Shown one piece after another: positions 1 to 7,511 of a stretch of 64,000 bases of DNA; the first letter of the stretch is position 1; every line of letters starts with the position of its first letter. Below the pieces are notes generated by a model. That model did not search any database, had not been told where the DNA came from, and saw only the letters and a list, made by a program, of their open reading frames with translations. The DNA is from Methanoregula sp. UBA64 (lineage in GTDB: Archaea > Halobacteriota > Methanomicrobia > Methanomicrobiales > Methanospirillaceae): NCBI RefSeq assembly GCF_002502735.1, contig NZ_DAQC01000004.1:8266-72265 (forward strand), given 5' to 3'. Position numbers and translations under genes: made by a program.

Positions 1-57
1 CCCCCCCACCTCTTTTTTTTCTACGTGGGGGGTACCCTCCCCCCCATGTGCCGGCCC
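1..57. repeat. C/G-rich direct repeat, copy 1
   Basis: A C-run, then CACC, a T-run, then CTACGTGGGGGGTACC, a C-run and ATGTGCCGGCC. The same order recurs at 227-282 with a few changes. Its G-run and C-run arms around GTACC can pair into a hairpin. No convincing gene overlaps it; the reading frames here are low-complexity Pro/Gly runs. The left end is cut by the window edge, so the array may continue upstream. Confidence 0.75.
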
Positions 58-226
58 AACAGGGGATCACCCCCCTCCCCCCTCCGGCCCGAAATAACCC
101 CCCTCACCAAAAATGATGACCTCACCAGATCTGTTTTTTCAGTCGTGGTTCCATGCGAAACGAAGGTTTGTGTTCTGGAAAAATACCCGCGGTTTTGCGG
201 ACACGGGGGGAGGGGGGTGGCCCCCA

Positions 227-299
227 CCCCCCCACCTTCTTTTTTTCCACGTGGGGGGTACCCTCCCCCCATGTGCCGGCCGGACTGGGGGGTACCCCC
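227..299. repeat. C/G-rich direct repeat, copy 2, plus palindromic tail
   Basis: Second copy of the element at 1-57, offset by about 226 bases and differing at a handful of positions in the T-run and flanks. It is followed by a perfect 12-base palindrome GGGGGTACCCCC at 288-299, which repeats the core of the element a third time. Upstream, 204-233 carries two G6 runs and C-runs that could form a G-quadruplex or slippage-prone tract. Nothing coding is seen between 58 and 392. Confidence 0.75.
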
Positions 300-392
300 T
301 ACCTCCCTGATGTGAAAGAGGCGTCCCCTCCGGGCCCGCGTTTTACAATAAAATGGTGCATCTGCTAAACTTCTGCATTGGATGTCCGGGCA

Positions 393-932
393 TCAGACAC
401 CCTTTCCCATCTCGTAGGCCTCATCCATGGCTTTGCTGCCCTTGATGTCCCCGATGTTCCATGCACCGGTCCCGTAGATGATCCCCTTTTCCGAGAGGCC
501 GGAATAACAGGAAGTAAAGCCTCTGAACCCCTCGATGGTCCTCTCCAGCGATTCCCTATTCGTGTCTGCTGCCGTGACAATGAAATACATGTCCTTGTTG
601 CTGATCTCGGAAAACTTTGCATAGGTCCTGTCGATCAGCGTCTTCATCTGCGCATCCATGGTGTAGAAATACACCGGCGTTGCCATGACAATCACATCGG
701 CTGCAAGGAACTTTTCCAGGATTTCGGCCATGTCATCCTTCTGGACACATTTTCCCCCGTTCCTTTTACAACCGTCGCAGGCGAGGCAGAAGTTGATCTT
801 TTTGTCCCTCAAAAAAATCTTCTCTGCCTCGTTTCCGGCATCTCTTGCTCCTTTTAAAAACCGGTCGCATAAGAGATCGGAATTTCCGTGCTTTCTCGGG
901 CTCGCAGAAATAATCAGTACGTTTTTACTCAT
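393..932 (-). CDS. Iron-sulfur flavoprotein-like NAD(P)H-dependent FMN reductase
   Basis: About 179 residues of flavodoxin-like fold. The N-terminus carries the FMN-phosphate loop (SASPRKHGNSD), followed by a compact cysteine cluster CLACDGC...KC with spacing CX2CX2CX6C. That matches the [4Fe-4S] motif of methanogen iron-sulfur flavoproteins (Isf), which pass electrons from ferredoxin to small oxidants. TPVYFYTMDAQMK is the usual flavin-ring loop. I start at MSKNVL (932), because the upstream MGRKT extension is atypical. It is the last gene of the minus-strand operon 4730-393, 17 bases after the cupin. The physiological substrate is not evident. Confidence 0.85.
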   Translation of the reverse strand: MSKNVLIISASPRKHGNSDLLCDRFLKGARDAGNEAEKIFLRDKKINFCLACDGCKRNGGKCVQKDDMAEILEKFLAADVIVMATPVYFYTMDAQMKTLIDRTYAKFSEISNKDMYFIVTAADTNRESLERTIEGFRGFTSCYSGLSEKGIIYGTGAWNIGDIKGSKAMDEAYEMGKGV

Positions 933-949
933 CGTTTTTCTCCCCATCG

Positions 950-1366
950 TCAGGATAACCTGGTGTATTCTTCATCCGTTACCGGCTCCAGCCATTCGGC
1001 GTCGCCCTTCTGTACGTTCGTGCTGATTGCGATATGGGTAAGCCCGCTGTCCGGTGCAGCACCATGCCAGTGTTTCACATCCGGCGGGATCCTGATGACA
1101 TCTCCTTTCCGGATCACCTGCGCCTTCTTTTTTGCTTCCTGGTAATATCCCCTGCCGCCGGTCACAAGCAGGACCTGGCCGCCGGGGTGTTTGTGCCAGT
1201 TGTTCCGTGCGCCCGGTTCAAACGTTACATTGAACACGGGGCAGTAGAAGGTACTGTCCTCGGGGACCAGAACCTCCAGCCATGCGGTCCCGCTGAAATG
1301 CTCATTTGCGATCTTTTCCCCTTTCGGGAAGATTACCTGTTCTGTCATACCTTTTGCTTTAACCAT
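950..1366 (-). CDS. Cupin-domain protein
   Basis: A single-cupin protein of 138 residues. Motif 1 is NNWHKHPGGQVLLVTGG, with two His metal ligands, and motif 2 is GDVIRIPPDVKHWHG, with the third His, so a bound divalent metal is likely. Small cupins of this type are found with carboxymuconolactone-decarboxylase-like or redox proteins and are often of unknown substrate. MTEQV (1348) is an alternative start. It lies between two flavoproteins in the redox operon, suggesting a role in handling a reactive small molecule; that is inference. Confidence 0.85.
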   Translation of the reverse strand: MVKAKGMTEQVIFPKGEKIANEHFSGTAWLEVLVPEDSTFYCPVFNVTFEPGARNNWHKHPGGQVLLVTGGRGYYQEAKKKAQVIRKGDVIRIPPDVKHWHGAAPDSGLTHIAISTNVQKGDAEWLEPVTDEEYTRLS

Positions 1367-1414
1367 CTGATATCCCTCGTAACGATGAATCTCCGGGGTC
1401 CCTGTGATACGGGA

Positions 1415-2053
1415 TCATTCCCGGATAAAGTTCGTGAAAACCGGTTTTTCCCGCTCCGGGAGCTGCACACCCGCATGAAGGCCGGCTTCCTTGCATTTGA
1501 GGAAAAACGCCATGTTCCGTGCAAGAACCCGCATGGTCTGCAGGCCTTCATCATCCTTTTTTATGTCTTCCGGCCCGGCCCCGTGGACCATATTCCAGTA
1601 CCGGGACGAGATCACGGGCATCTCCGAGATCGTGAAATATTTGTTGATCTGGTCAAAGGTGGCCGTAGTTCCCGCTCTCCGGGCGGAGACAACTGCCGCT
1701 GCCGGTTTTAAGTAAAATGTCTGCCTGCCGGCCTGCATGTCCGTATAGAACGCACGATCCATAAATGATGTCAAAGCACCGGATGCAGCGGCATAGTGTA
1801 CCGGCGATCCGAAGACAAAGCCGTCCGCGCCTTTTGCGACATCAAGGAATTCGTTCACCGTATCGTCAAACATACAGCGCCCGGTCTTGGCACACGACTT
1901 GCAGGCAGTGCAGCCGGCAAGTGGTTTTATGCCAATCCAGAAAATTTCCGTTTCGATCCCCTCTTCGTTGAGAGTCTTTGCAACTTCCGTAAGGGCTGTC
2001 CATGTGCAGCCCTTCTTGTGGGGGCTGCCGTTTACCAGTAATACTTTCATCAT
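1415..2053 (-). CDS. Iron-sulfur flavoprotein-like reductase (second copy)
   Basis: 212 residues of flavodoxin/NADPH-dependent FMN reductase fold: N-terminal VNGSPHKKGCT phosphate loop and a compact cysteine motif GCTACKSCAKTGRC (CX2CX2CX5C), as in Isf proteins. GSPVHYAAASGALTSF is the flavin loop. It is a distant paralogue of 393-932. Its ATG overlaps the TGA of the upstream exporter gene (ATGA, 2050-2053), so the two are translationally coupled. Expected to be cytosolic and to shuttle electrons between ferredoxin, flavin and an unidentified acceptor. Confidence 0.87.
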   Translation of the reverse strand: MMKVLLVNGSPHKKGCTWTALTEVAKTLNEEGIETEIFWIGIKPLAGCTACKSCAKTGRCMFDDTVNEFLDVAKGADGFVFGSPVHYAAASGALTSFMDRAFYTDMQAGRQTFYLKPAAAVVSARRAGTTATFDQINKYFTISEMPVISSRYWNMVHGAGPEDIKKDDEGLQTMRVLARNMAFFLKCKEAGLHAGVQLPEREKPVFTNFIRE

Positions 2054-3534
2054 TCACCCTCCTGATTTTTGGCGATCTCCGGCAGGGCCGGGCCTTTTTG
2101 TACAATTCCCGGCCGTACGATCCATACGATGACGATGACAAACGCGAGCCCGAGCATCACCGTCCCGGCTGTGAGCGAGGCCCCGACCCGGACCGCGAGG
2201 AGCTCTGCGGGTGCCATCGCGACCGTGCCGGCAGCGGCAAATACCGTGACGAGGATGCCAAGGCCAAGCGAACCGCCGAGCTGGTGGGCAACGTTCACAA
2301 GCCCGGAGGCAGCGCCGGCATCTTCCTTGGTGACACCGGCGATACCGGAGGCGGTGAGCGGGCCAAGCGTGGCACCTTGACCGGCGCCGATGAGGATCAT
2401 CGGGAGTGCGATGCCGGTCACATAAGCGGTATCGGCAGAGAGCCGGCTCAGCCAGAACATGCCGATCAGTGTCACGAGAAGACCCCCGGCGAGCAGGGGT
2501 CCGTTGCCATACTTCCGTGTCAGCTGCGGGACAATGACCGCTACAACAAAGTTTGCCACCGTCATCGGGAAGAAGGCGAGGCCGGCTTCGAGCGGGCTGA
2601 AACCGTCCACAACCTGGAGAAACTGGGTGATGAAAAACCAGAAGCCCAGCATGGCGCCGAGGAAGAGGATGCGGGCTGCATAAGCCCCGGACCGCTCACG
2701 GCTTGCGAACAGGCGCAGCGGCATGATCGGCTGTTCTGTCCGCGACTCATTCAGGACAAAGAATACGAGCAGTAAGATACCTGCCAAGAGCGCCATGATC
2801 GTGACAGAGTCACCCCAGCCGGCCGTTGCGGAATTGACGATGCCGTACACAAGTGCAGTCATGCCCACGGTCGAGCTGATGGCACCGGCAAGGTCGAACC
2901 GGCCCGGGCGCCGGTCGCTTTCGGCGAGGTAATGCTGTGCAGCAAGCATCATGGCAATCCCGATGGGGACATTGATGAAGAACGCGAAGCGCCAGGAAAT
3001 ATACGTAGTGAGGACACCGCCGAGCACGAGGCCGAGGCTGGCCCCGACACCGGCCACGGCGCCATAGTAGGCGACCGCCCGTGTCCTTTCCCGTCCTTCG
3101 GGAAAGTAGGACGTGAGGAGGGCAAGGGTCGAAGGTGCGAGGATCGCGGCGCCGACGCCCTGCAATGCCCGGGCACCAACCAGCCATACGGCAGAAGGTG
3201 CCAGGCCGACAGCAAGCGATGCAACCGTGAAGACCCCGACACCGAGAACAAACATCCGTCGCCTGCCGAGAATGTCGCCGGACCGGGCACCGAGAAGGAG
3301 CAGGCCTCCGAAAGCAAGCGTATAGGCGTTCTGCACCCAGGAGAGCCCGGTGTCCGAGAAGCCAAGGCCGGTGTGGATCTCAGGGAGCGCAGTAATGGCA
3401 ACAGCAATGTCAAGAACGATCATCAGGTAACTGGCGAGGATGATCACGAGTACGGCTGTAGGATGTGCATGATCATGGGCACAGGTTGCCGCTGACATGA
3501 CTGTGCTGCCCGGGTCTTTTGTTTCCGGACTCAT
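2050..3534 (-). CDS. MFS drug exporter, DHA2 (14-TM EmrB/QacA-like) family
   Basis: 494 residues with about 14 hydrophobic helices. The MFS loop 2-3 signature appears as GARSGDILGRRRMF, and GVGAAILAPSTLALL resembles the DHA antiporter motif C region. Members export hydrophobic or cationic compounds using the proton or sodium gradient. The start codon overlaps the stop of the aldo/keto reductase gene (ATGA, 3531-3534) and its stop overlaps the next start, so it sits in the middle of a tight operon. The gene order implies that the exported compound is related to the substrate of the neighbouring redox enzymes. Confidence 0.9.
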   Translation of the reverse strand: MSPETKDPGSTVMSAATCAHDHAHPTAVLVIILASYLMIVLDIAVAITALPEIHTGLGFSDTGLSWVQNAYTLAFGGLLLLGARSGDILGRRRMFVLGVGVFTVASLAVGLAPSAVWLVGARALQGVGAAILAPSTLALLTSYFPEGRERTRAVAYYGAVAGVGASLGLVLGGVLTTYISWRFAFFINVPIGIAMMLAAQHYLAESDRRPGRFDLAGAISSTVGMTALVYGIVNSATAGWGDSVTIMALLAGILLLVFFVLNESRTEQPIMPLRLFASRERSGAYAARILFLGAMLGFWFFITQFLQVVDGFSPLEAGLAFFPMTVANFVVAVIVPQLTRKYGNGPLLAGGLLVTLIGMFWLSRLSADTAYVTGIALPMILIGAGQGATLGPLTASGIAGVTKEDAGAASGLVNVAHQLGGSLGLGILVTVFAAAGTVAMAPAELLAVRVGASLTAGTVMLGLAFVIVIVWIVRPGIVQKGPALPEIAKNQEGE

Positions 3535-4730
3535 ATCTGCTTGAAAACCTGCCGGGCCGTTGCAACACGCTCATCGAAACCAGGGCCTTCCAGCTCCTCT
3601 ACAACGGATTCAAGAAACGCCGGGATCTCCAGGTGCTGGGGACATTTCTCAGCGCACTCCCCGCACTGCACGCACAATGACGCATACTCAGACTTCCCGA
3701 GCCCAACCGCACCACCGAGCCGTGCAGCATACATGAATTTTTCCCCATCGGTATTCCCGGTCAGGTACAGGTTGTTGTACTCTTCAAAGCAGAGCGGGAT
3801 ATTGACTCCCTGCGGGCATGGCATGCAGTACTGGCAGCCGGTACAGCCCACTTTTAAGAGTTCCCGGTACTTCTTCTCCACGCGTTGTACAAGAGCCAGC
3901 TCGTTCCCGGTCAGCGAACCGGGAGTTGCCGTATCTGCGATTGCGAGATTCTCTTTGATGTGGGACTCGTCGTTCATCCCTGACAGGACAACCGTAACCC
4001 CGGGATGGTTCCAGATCCAGCGCAGCGCCCATTCCGCGGGCGTCCTCTTTTTTGGCGCCTCGTTCCAGATCTCCTGTATCGTCGGGGGCACGGTCTTTGT
4101 CAGGTTACCGCCCCGGAGGGGCTCCATAATGACAACGCCAAGGCCCTTTGAAGCGGCATATTCGAGGCCCTTTTTACCAGCCTGGTTCTTCTCATCGAGG
4201 AAGTTATACTGGATCTGGCAGAAGTCCCATGGATATGCATCCACGATCCGGGCAAAATCCTCGCTCGCGCCGTGGAAGGAGAAGCCGGCATTCCTGATCC
4301 GGCCATCGGCCTTTGCCCGGGCAAGGAACTCCTTAACCCCCAGCCTTTCGACATTGTCCCAGAGGTCGCCGACAAGGGCGTGGACAAGGTAATAATCGAT
4401 ATGGTCAGTCTGGAGTTTTGCCAGCTGCGCGTCGAGGTACGTGTCCATGTCCTCCCGTTTTTTTATCAGCCATGAGGGGAGCTTTGTGGCAAGTTTCACT
4501 CTTTCGCGGTAGCCGCCAAGAAGGGCCCTGCCGACAAGCGGCTCGCTCTGCCCCATGTGGTAGGGCCATGCCGTGTCCACATAGTTGACCCCGTGATCAA
4601 TGGCGTACCGTACCTGCCTGATGGCCCGGTCTTCATCGATCGAGCCGTCCCCTTTTTCAGGGAGGCGCATACACCCGAACCCGAGAACGGAAAGTTCGTC
4701 CCCGGTCTTTGGCATTTTCCTGTAGAGCAT
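3531..4730 (-). CDS. Aldo/keto reductase with C-terminal ferredoxin-type domain
   Basis: 399 residues. Residues 1-270 form an AKR barrel with the expected catalytic set: Asp and Tyr in YVDTAWPYHMG, Lys in KLATKLPSW and His in YYLVHAL. The C-terminus has two clusters of Cys, GCTGCQYCMPCPQG and CVQCGECAEKCPQ, predicted to bind [4Fe-4S] centres. This architecture is common in anaerobes and suggests ferredoxin-linked rather than only NADPH-linked carbonyl reduction. It is the first gene of the operon and diverges from the HxlR regulator across a 121-base promoter region. Confidence 0.92.
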   Translation of the reverse strand: MLYRKMPKTGDELSVLGFGCMRLPEKGDGSIDEDRAIRQVRYAIDHGVNYVDTAWPYHMGQSEPLVGRALLGGYRERVKLATKLPSWLIKKREDMDTYLDAQLAKLQTDHIDYYLVHALVGDLWDNVERLGVKEFLARAKADGRIRNAGFSFHGASEDFARIVDAYPWDFCQIQYNFLDEKNQAGKKGLEYAASKGLGVVIMEPLRGGNLTKTVPPTIQEIWNEAPKKRTPAEWALRWIWNHPGVTVVLSGMNDESHIKENLAIADTATPGSLTGNELALVQRVEKKYRELLKVGCTGCQYCMPCPQGVNIPLCFEEYNNLYLTGNTDGEKFMYAARLGGAVGLGKSEYASLCVQCGECAEKCPQHLEIPAFLESVVEELEGPGFDERVATARQVFKQI

Positions 4731-4780
4731 GATTTATTCACCTGGCTGTCCGGCGTCAACGTTCCCGGATCGAGTATACT

Positions 4781-4837
4781 ATATATAAAAATCATATGAC
4801 ATTTATAGTGCGTACAAACAAAGATGTGACATACTTA
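4781..4837. promoter_or_regulatory. Divergent promoter with TATA box and putative HxlR operator
   Basis: The spacer between the aldo/keto reductase and HxlR genes contains a TATA-like ATATATAAAA (4781-4790). Two direct repeats carry the core TGACAT at 4797-4802 and 4827-4832, starting 30 bases apart (about three helical turns), with AT-rich flanks. The placement fits autoregulated control of both transcription units by the HxlR protein. Assignment as its operator is inference from position. Confidence 0.5.
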
Positions 4838-4851
4838 CAGGTTTGATACTA

Positions 4852-5205
4852 ATGAAAAAAACACCGAAGAAATACAAGTACAGCTGGCCAATCGAGGCGA
4901 CCCTGGATGTGATCGGGGGCAAGTGGAAGCCCCTGGTGATCTACCAGCTTAAGGAAGGAACGCTCCGGTTCAGCCAGATCGTAGAGAAGGTGCAGCCGAG
5001 GATCACACCAAGGATGCTGACAAAAGAACTCAGAGAACTGGAGACCTCCGGGCTTGTCATCCGGAAGGTATACGCACAGGTCCCGCCAAAAGTGGAGTAC
5101 TCGCTTACGGAAACGGGGGCATCCCTCATCCCGATCCTCGACGATCTCTGCGACTGGGGATCTGAGCACATGGGAGACGATATCGAGTTCAAGTGCGACG
5201 AATAA
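4852..5205 (+). CDS. HxlR-family winged-helix transcriptional regulator
   Basis: 117 residues with the typical HxlR layout: WPIEATLDVIGGKWKPLV, then a winged helix (RFSQIVEKVQPRITPRMLT, ELRELETSGLVIRKVY) and VEYSLTETG. HxlR proteins bind DNA as dimers and often sense reactive aldehydes, quinones or redox stress. I use ATG 4852; a TTG at 4843 is less likely. Its divergence from the redox/exporter operon indicates that it controls those genes. A single Cys near the C-terminus (KCDE) is visible, but no conserved N-terminal sensing Cys is evident. Confidence 0.93.
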   Translation: MKKTPKKYKYSWPIEATLDVIGGKWKPLVIYQLKEGTLRFSQIVEKVQPRITPRMLTKELRELETSGLVIRKVYAQVPPKVEYSLTETGASLIPILDDLCDWGSEHMGDDIEFKCDE

Positions 5206-5214
5206 TTTTTTTTT
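5206..5214 (+). terminator. Oligo-T terminator after HxlR gene
   Basis: Nine consecutive T residues begin directly after the TAA stop, the standard intrinsic termination signal for archaeal RNA polymerase. Confidence 0.6.
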
Positions 5215-5383
5215 ATCGGTTCTCCTGAACCGACCAGTCAGGGGAGATTTTTTTATCCGATCATTGAATCACAGGGATTTGCCAATACTGTACCGATCCC
5301 CCCATCCCCCTTTCGTATCTTCCTTCCAAAGACATGGCCCCCATCCAAATACTAAAAATACCGTTTCCGCTAACCTGTTATGC

Positions 5384-5722
5384 ATGAGCGATCCGGTTAT
5401 TGTCGAAATTGTCGGCCTGAAATACTCGTCCTGCTCGCCGTTCCCCTGCGATGCCGACCGCACCTGCGGCCTCTCTGAATGCCACCCGTCGGGAAAGCTC
5501 ACAAAAGCCTTCGATGCCCTCAAAGACGTGCTGCAGCAGACCTATGGCGACAAGGTTGCGCTCCGGCTCACCCTCATCGACGACGAAGTCCCGGCCCATA
5601 TCCGGGCAATCCTTGAAAAAGACTACCCGCCCATCCCGATGGTCATCGTGAACGGCAAACTCACCCGGATCGGCAGGATCGCCCTTGACCGGATAAAAAA
5701 CGAGATAGAACAGTGCCTCTAA
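5384..5722 (+). CDS. Small Cys-rich thioredoxin-fold protein
   Basis: 112 residues starting at ATG 5384. Four Cys lie at residues 17, 22, 28 and 33 (CX4CX5CX4C) just after the first strand. A later PPIPMVIVNGKL resembles the cis-Pro strand of thioredoxin folds. The spacing is unlike the CxxC of thioredoxin and could be a metal or Fe-S site or a pair of disulfides. It has its own upstream region and is convergent with the carbonic anhydrase gene. Function unknown; a role in redox or metal handling is inference. Confidence 0.75.
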   Translation: MSDPVIVEIVGLKYSSCSPFPCDADRTCGLSECHPSGKLTKAFDALKDVLQQTYGDKVALRLTLIDDEVPAHIRAILEKDYPPIPMVIVNGKLTRIGRIALDRIKNEIEQCL

Positions 5723-5736
5723 AGGCACCGTCTTTT

Positions 5737-6318
5737 TTAGCAGATCCGGTTTAATACCCCGGTCTCGAGATCGTAATAAAGCCCGTGAACCTGGATCTTC
5801 CCTTCAGCAACCGCATTTTTCACCAGAGGATAGGTCAGCAGGTGTTCGAGCTGGAGTTTCACATTCTCCTGCTCGATCGCCGTAAACCGGGCCTTGATCT
5901 CGTCAGGAGTTTTTGGCGTTGGCATTTTTGCATCCACACGCTCCTTTGCCACCCGGGCATTGCTGAGCCAGAGCGGGATATACGCATCCGTGGTCTGCAT
6001 GTCCATGGCCTTAATTGCCCCGCAGTCCGAGTGCCCGCAGATAACAATGTCCTCGACCCGGAGGTGTACGATGGCAAATTCGAGCACCGTTGCAAAGTTC
6101 CAGTCATGGTCGGGCACAATGTTCCCGATATTCCGCTGGACAAAGATCTCGCCGGCGCGGGCCTCGGTGATCCGTTCAGGGTTCACCCGGGAGTCGGAGC
6201 ACCCCAGCCAGAGCACCTTCGGGTGCTGTGCCTCGACAAGATCCCGGTAGTGATCGATATTTTGCGTAAAGTCGGATTCGCGGAACTTGTCGTTTCCCAG
6301 GAGCAGGTTGTCGATCAT
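5737..6318 (-). CDS. Beta-class carbonic anhydrase
   Basis: 193 residues from the start MIDNLLLGN. The active-site zinc ligands and dyad are visible: Cys, Asp and Arg in WLGCSDSRVNPE, and His/Cys in ICGHSDCGAIKAM. The size and NIGNIVPDHDWN are typical of clade B (cab-type) enzymes known from methanogens. It interconverts CO2 and bicarbonate in the cytosol, supplying carboxylases or CO2-using methanogenesis. An upstream ATG (6336, MHGRVS) is possible but not family-like. It is convergent with the thioredoxin-fold gene. Confidence 0.95.
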   Translation of the reverse strand: MIDNLLLGNDKFRESDFTQNIDHYRDLVEAQHPKVLWLGCSDSRVNPERITEARAGEIFVQRNIGNIVPDHDWNFATVLEFAIVHLRVEDIVICGHSDCGAIKAMDMQTTDAYIPLWLSNARVAKERVDAKMPTPKTPDEIKARFTAIEQENVKLQLEHLLTYPLVKNAVAEGKIQVHGLYYDLETGVLNRIC

Positions 6319-6660
6319 GGATACTCTCCCATGCACATGATATGCGGCGTCTTTGTCTCCCTGTCCGCAGAGTGACTGCCTCCCCGGGGGTCATAAATTT
6401 TGCCCTGTCCTGACCGGGATCCTGCGGTAAAAACCGGGGATATGCCGGGCAGATTCTGCCGGTACGGTCCGCACTTCTGCTGCTACGGGAACGGCCGGGT
6501 CCGCACCGGCATGAACAAAACATCATAATTCCGGGATGGCAGCCGGATGCGGAACCCGCGATGGGGGCAACTTTTCGTTATTTTTGCCCGGCAATTGCGA
6601 AAAACAGGGTCCCTGTTACTAAAAAATCACCTCAACCTATATGCTGGATCAGGAAAAATA
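6319..6660. other. Divergent intergenic region, no gene seen
   Basis: 342 bases between the carbonic anhydrase start and the acetyltransferase start. CCTATATGC at 6636-6644 lies about 21 bases before ATG 6661 and could be a TATA box for a nearly leaderless transcript. An in-frame upstream ATG at 6547 would extend the acetyltransferase by 38 residues of low-complexity basic sequence and is judged non-coding. I see no RNA gene or clear repeat. Confidence 0.4.
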
Positions 6661-7395
6661 ATGGAGGACTCAAAACAACCTCGCCACCTGCCGGGACACC
6701 GGGTTCCGGGACGATTACGAGGTTTAATCACTTACTACAGGGAGCAGTATAGTACGTCAGCATCGATCCCAGGACACCATTCACCCGAATCCGGCGAAGA
6801 CACGACCCTACTCACACTCTACGCCCTGGCCGGGGAGGAGAGCGGGGGACTGGTTACCTTCCGGCCCCGGTTCATCTCCAGTATCCAGCGGCATCTCTTT
6901 ACCCCGGTCCGTGCTGCCGCTCTCCCGGCTGCAGGACCGGTCACGGTCCGGGAGCTCTCGCCCCACGAACTCGTCAGGGCCGAAGACGAGCTCTGGATCC
7001 ATTACCACCGGCAGAAGGCCGATGCCGCAACCGACCGGCTCTTTGCGGCTTTTGCCGGGACCCAGCTTGTCGGGGTCGCCCGCTGCTCGCGCCACCCGGA
7101 CTGCCTCGAAGTGGACGGCGTGTACGTGCTCGAGGAGTACCGGCTCAAGGGATTTGCCCGGTCCATCATGAAGCAGCTGATCGAGGAATGCGGTAAAAAC
7201 GAGATCCTGTACCTCCATTCCCGGGTCGAACTCGAAGAGTTCTACCGGAGCATGGGCTTTTACGCAATCCCGGAGCCCGGACTGCCAGAGACTATCCGGG
7301 ACCGGTCCGGATTTATCAGGGGCAGCCTACAGGGAGCAGGGGTCTGCCCGATGAGACGCGACCCGTCTGCAGACAACGGGAAAAAGGACAACTAA
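6661..7395 (+). CDS. GNAT-family N-acetyltransferase
   Basis: 244 residues. The C-terminal half carries the GNAT fold: a strand VDGVYVLEEYR followed by the acetyl-CoA pyrophosphate loop RLKGFARSIM, then LYLHSRVELEEFYRSMGF, a typical motif B ending. The N-terminal 100 residues are Pro/Arg rich and not recognisable. It lies 116 bases upstream of the Ehr-like operon on the same strand, so it may share its promoter region, though no functional link is evident. The acceptor substrate cannot be inferred. Confidence 0.82.
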   Translation: MEDSKQPRHLPGHRVPGRLRGLITYYREQYSTSASIPGHHSPESGEDTTLLTLYALAGEESGGLVTFRPRFISSIQRHLFTPVRAAALPAAGPVTVRELSPHELVRAEDELWIHYHRQKADAATDRLFAAFAGTQLVGVARCSRHPDCLEVDGVYVLEEYRLKGFARSIMKQLIEECGKNEILYLHSRVELEEFYRSMGFYAIPEPGLPETIRDRSGFIRGSLQGAGVCPMRRDPSADNGKKDN

Positions 7396-7511
7396 ACGGG
7401 GTGTGTGCAATGGTTCCGTACTGCAGAAACAGGATTGTTTTTTCGGGCACTACACCGGGTGCAGCCGGTTCATTCTCTACCACCGGCCATCAGCAGGCAG
7501 GGATCTAGGCA

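Noticed and set aside
227..299. CRISPR array at the left edge
   Set aside because: Only two to three units, about 226 bases apart, with homopolymer runs; no short regular spacers and no cas genes. The 38.7-39.0 kb repeats are also mixed in orientation.
2002..2775. 257-residue plus-strand frame opposite the exporter
   Set aside because: Antisense of a membrane protein gene with extreme Arg/Glu/Gly content.
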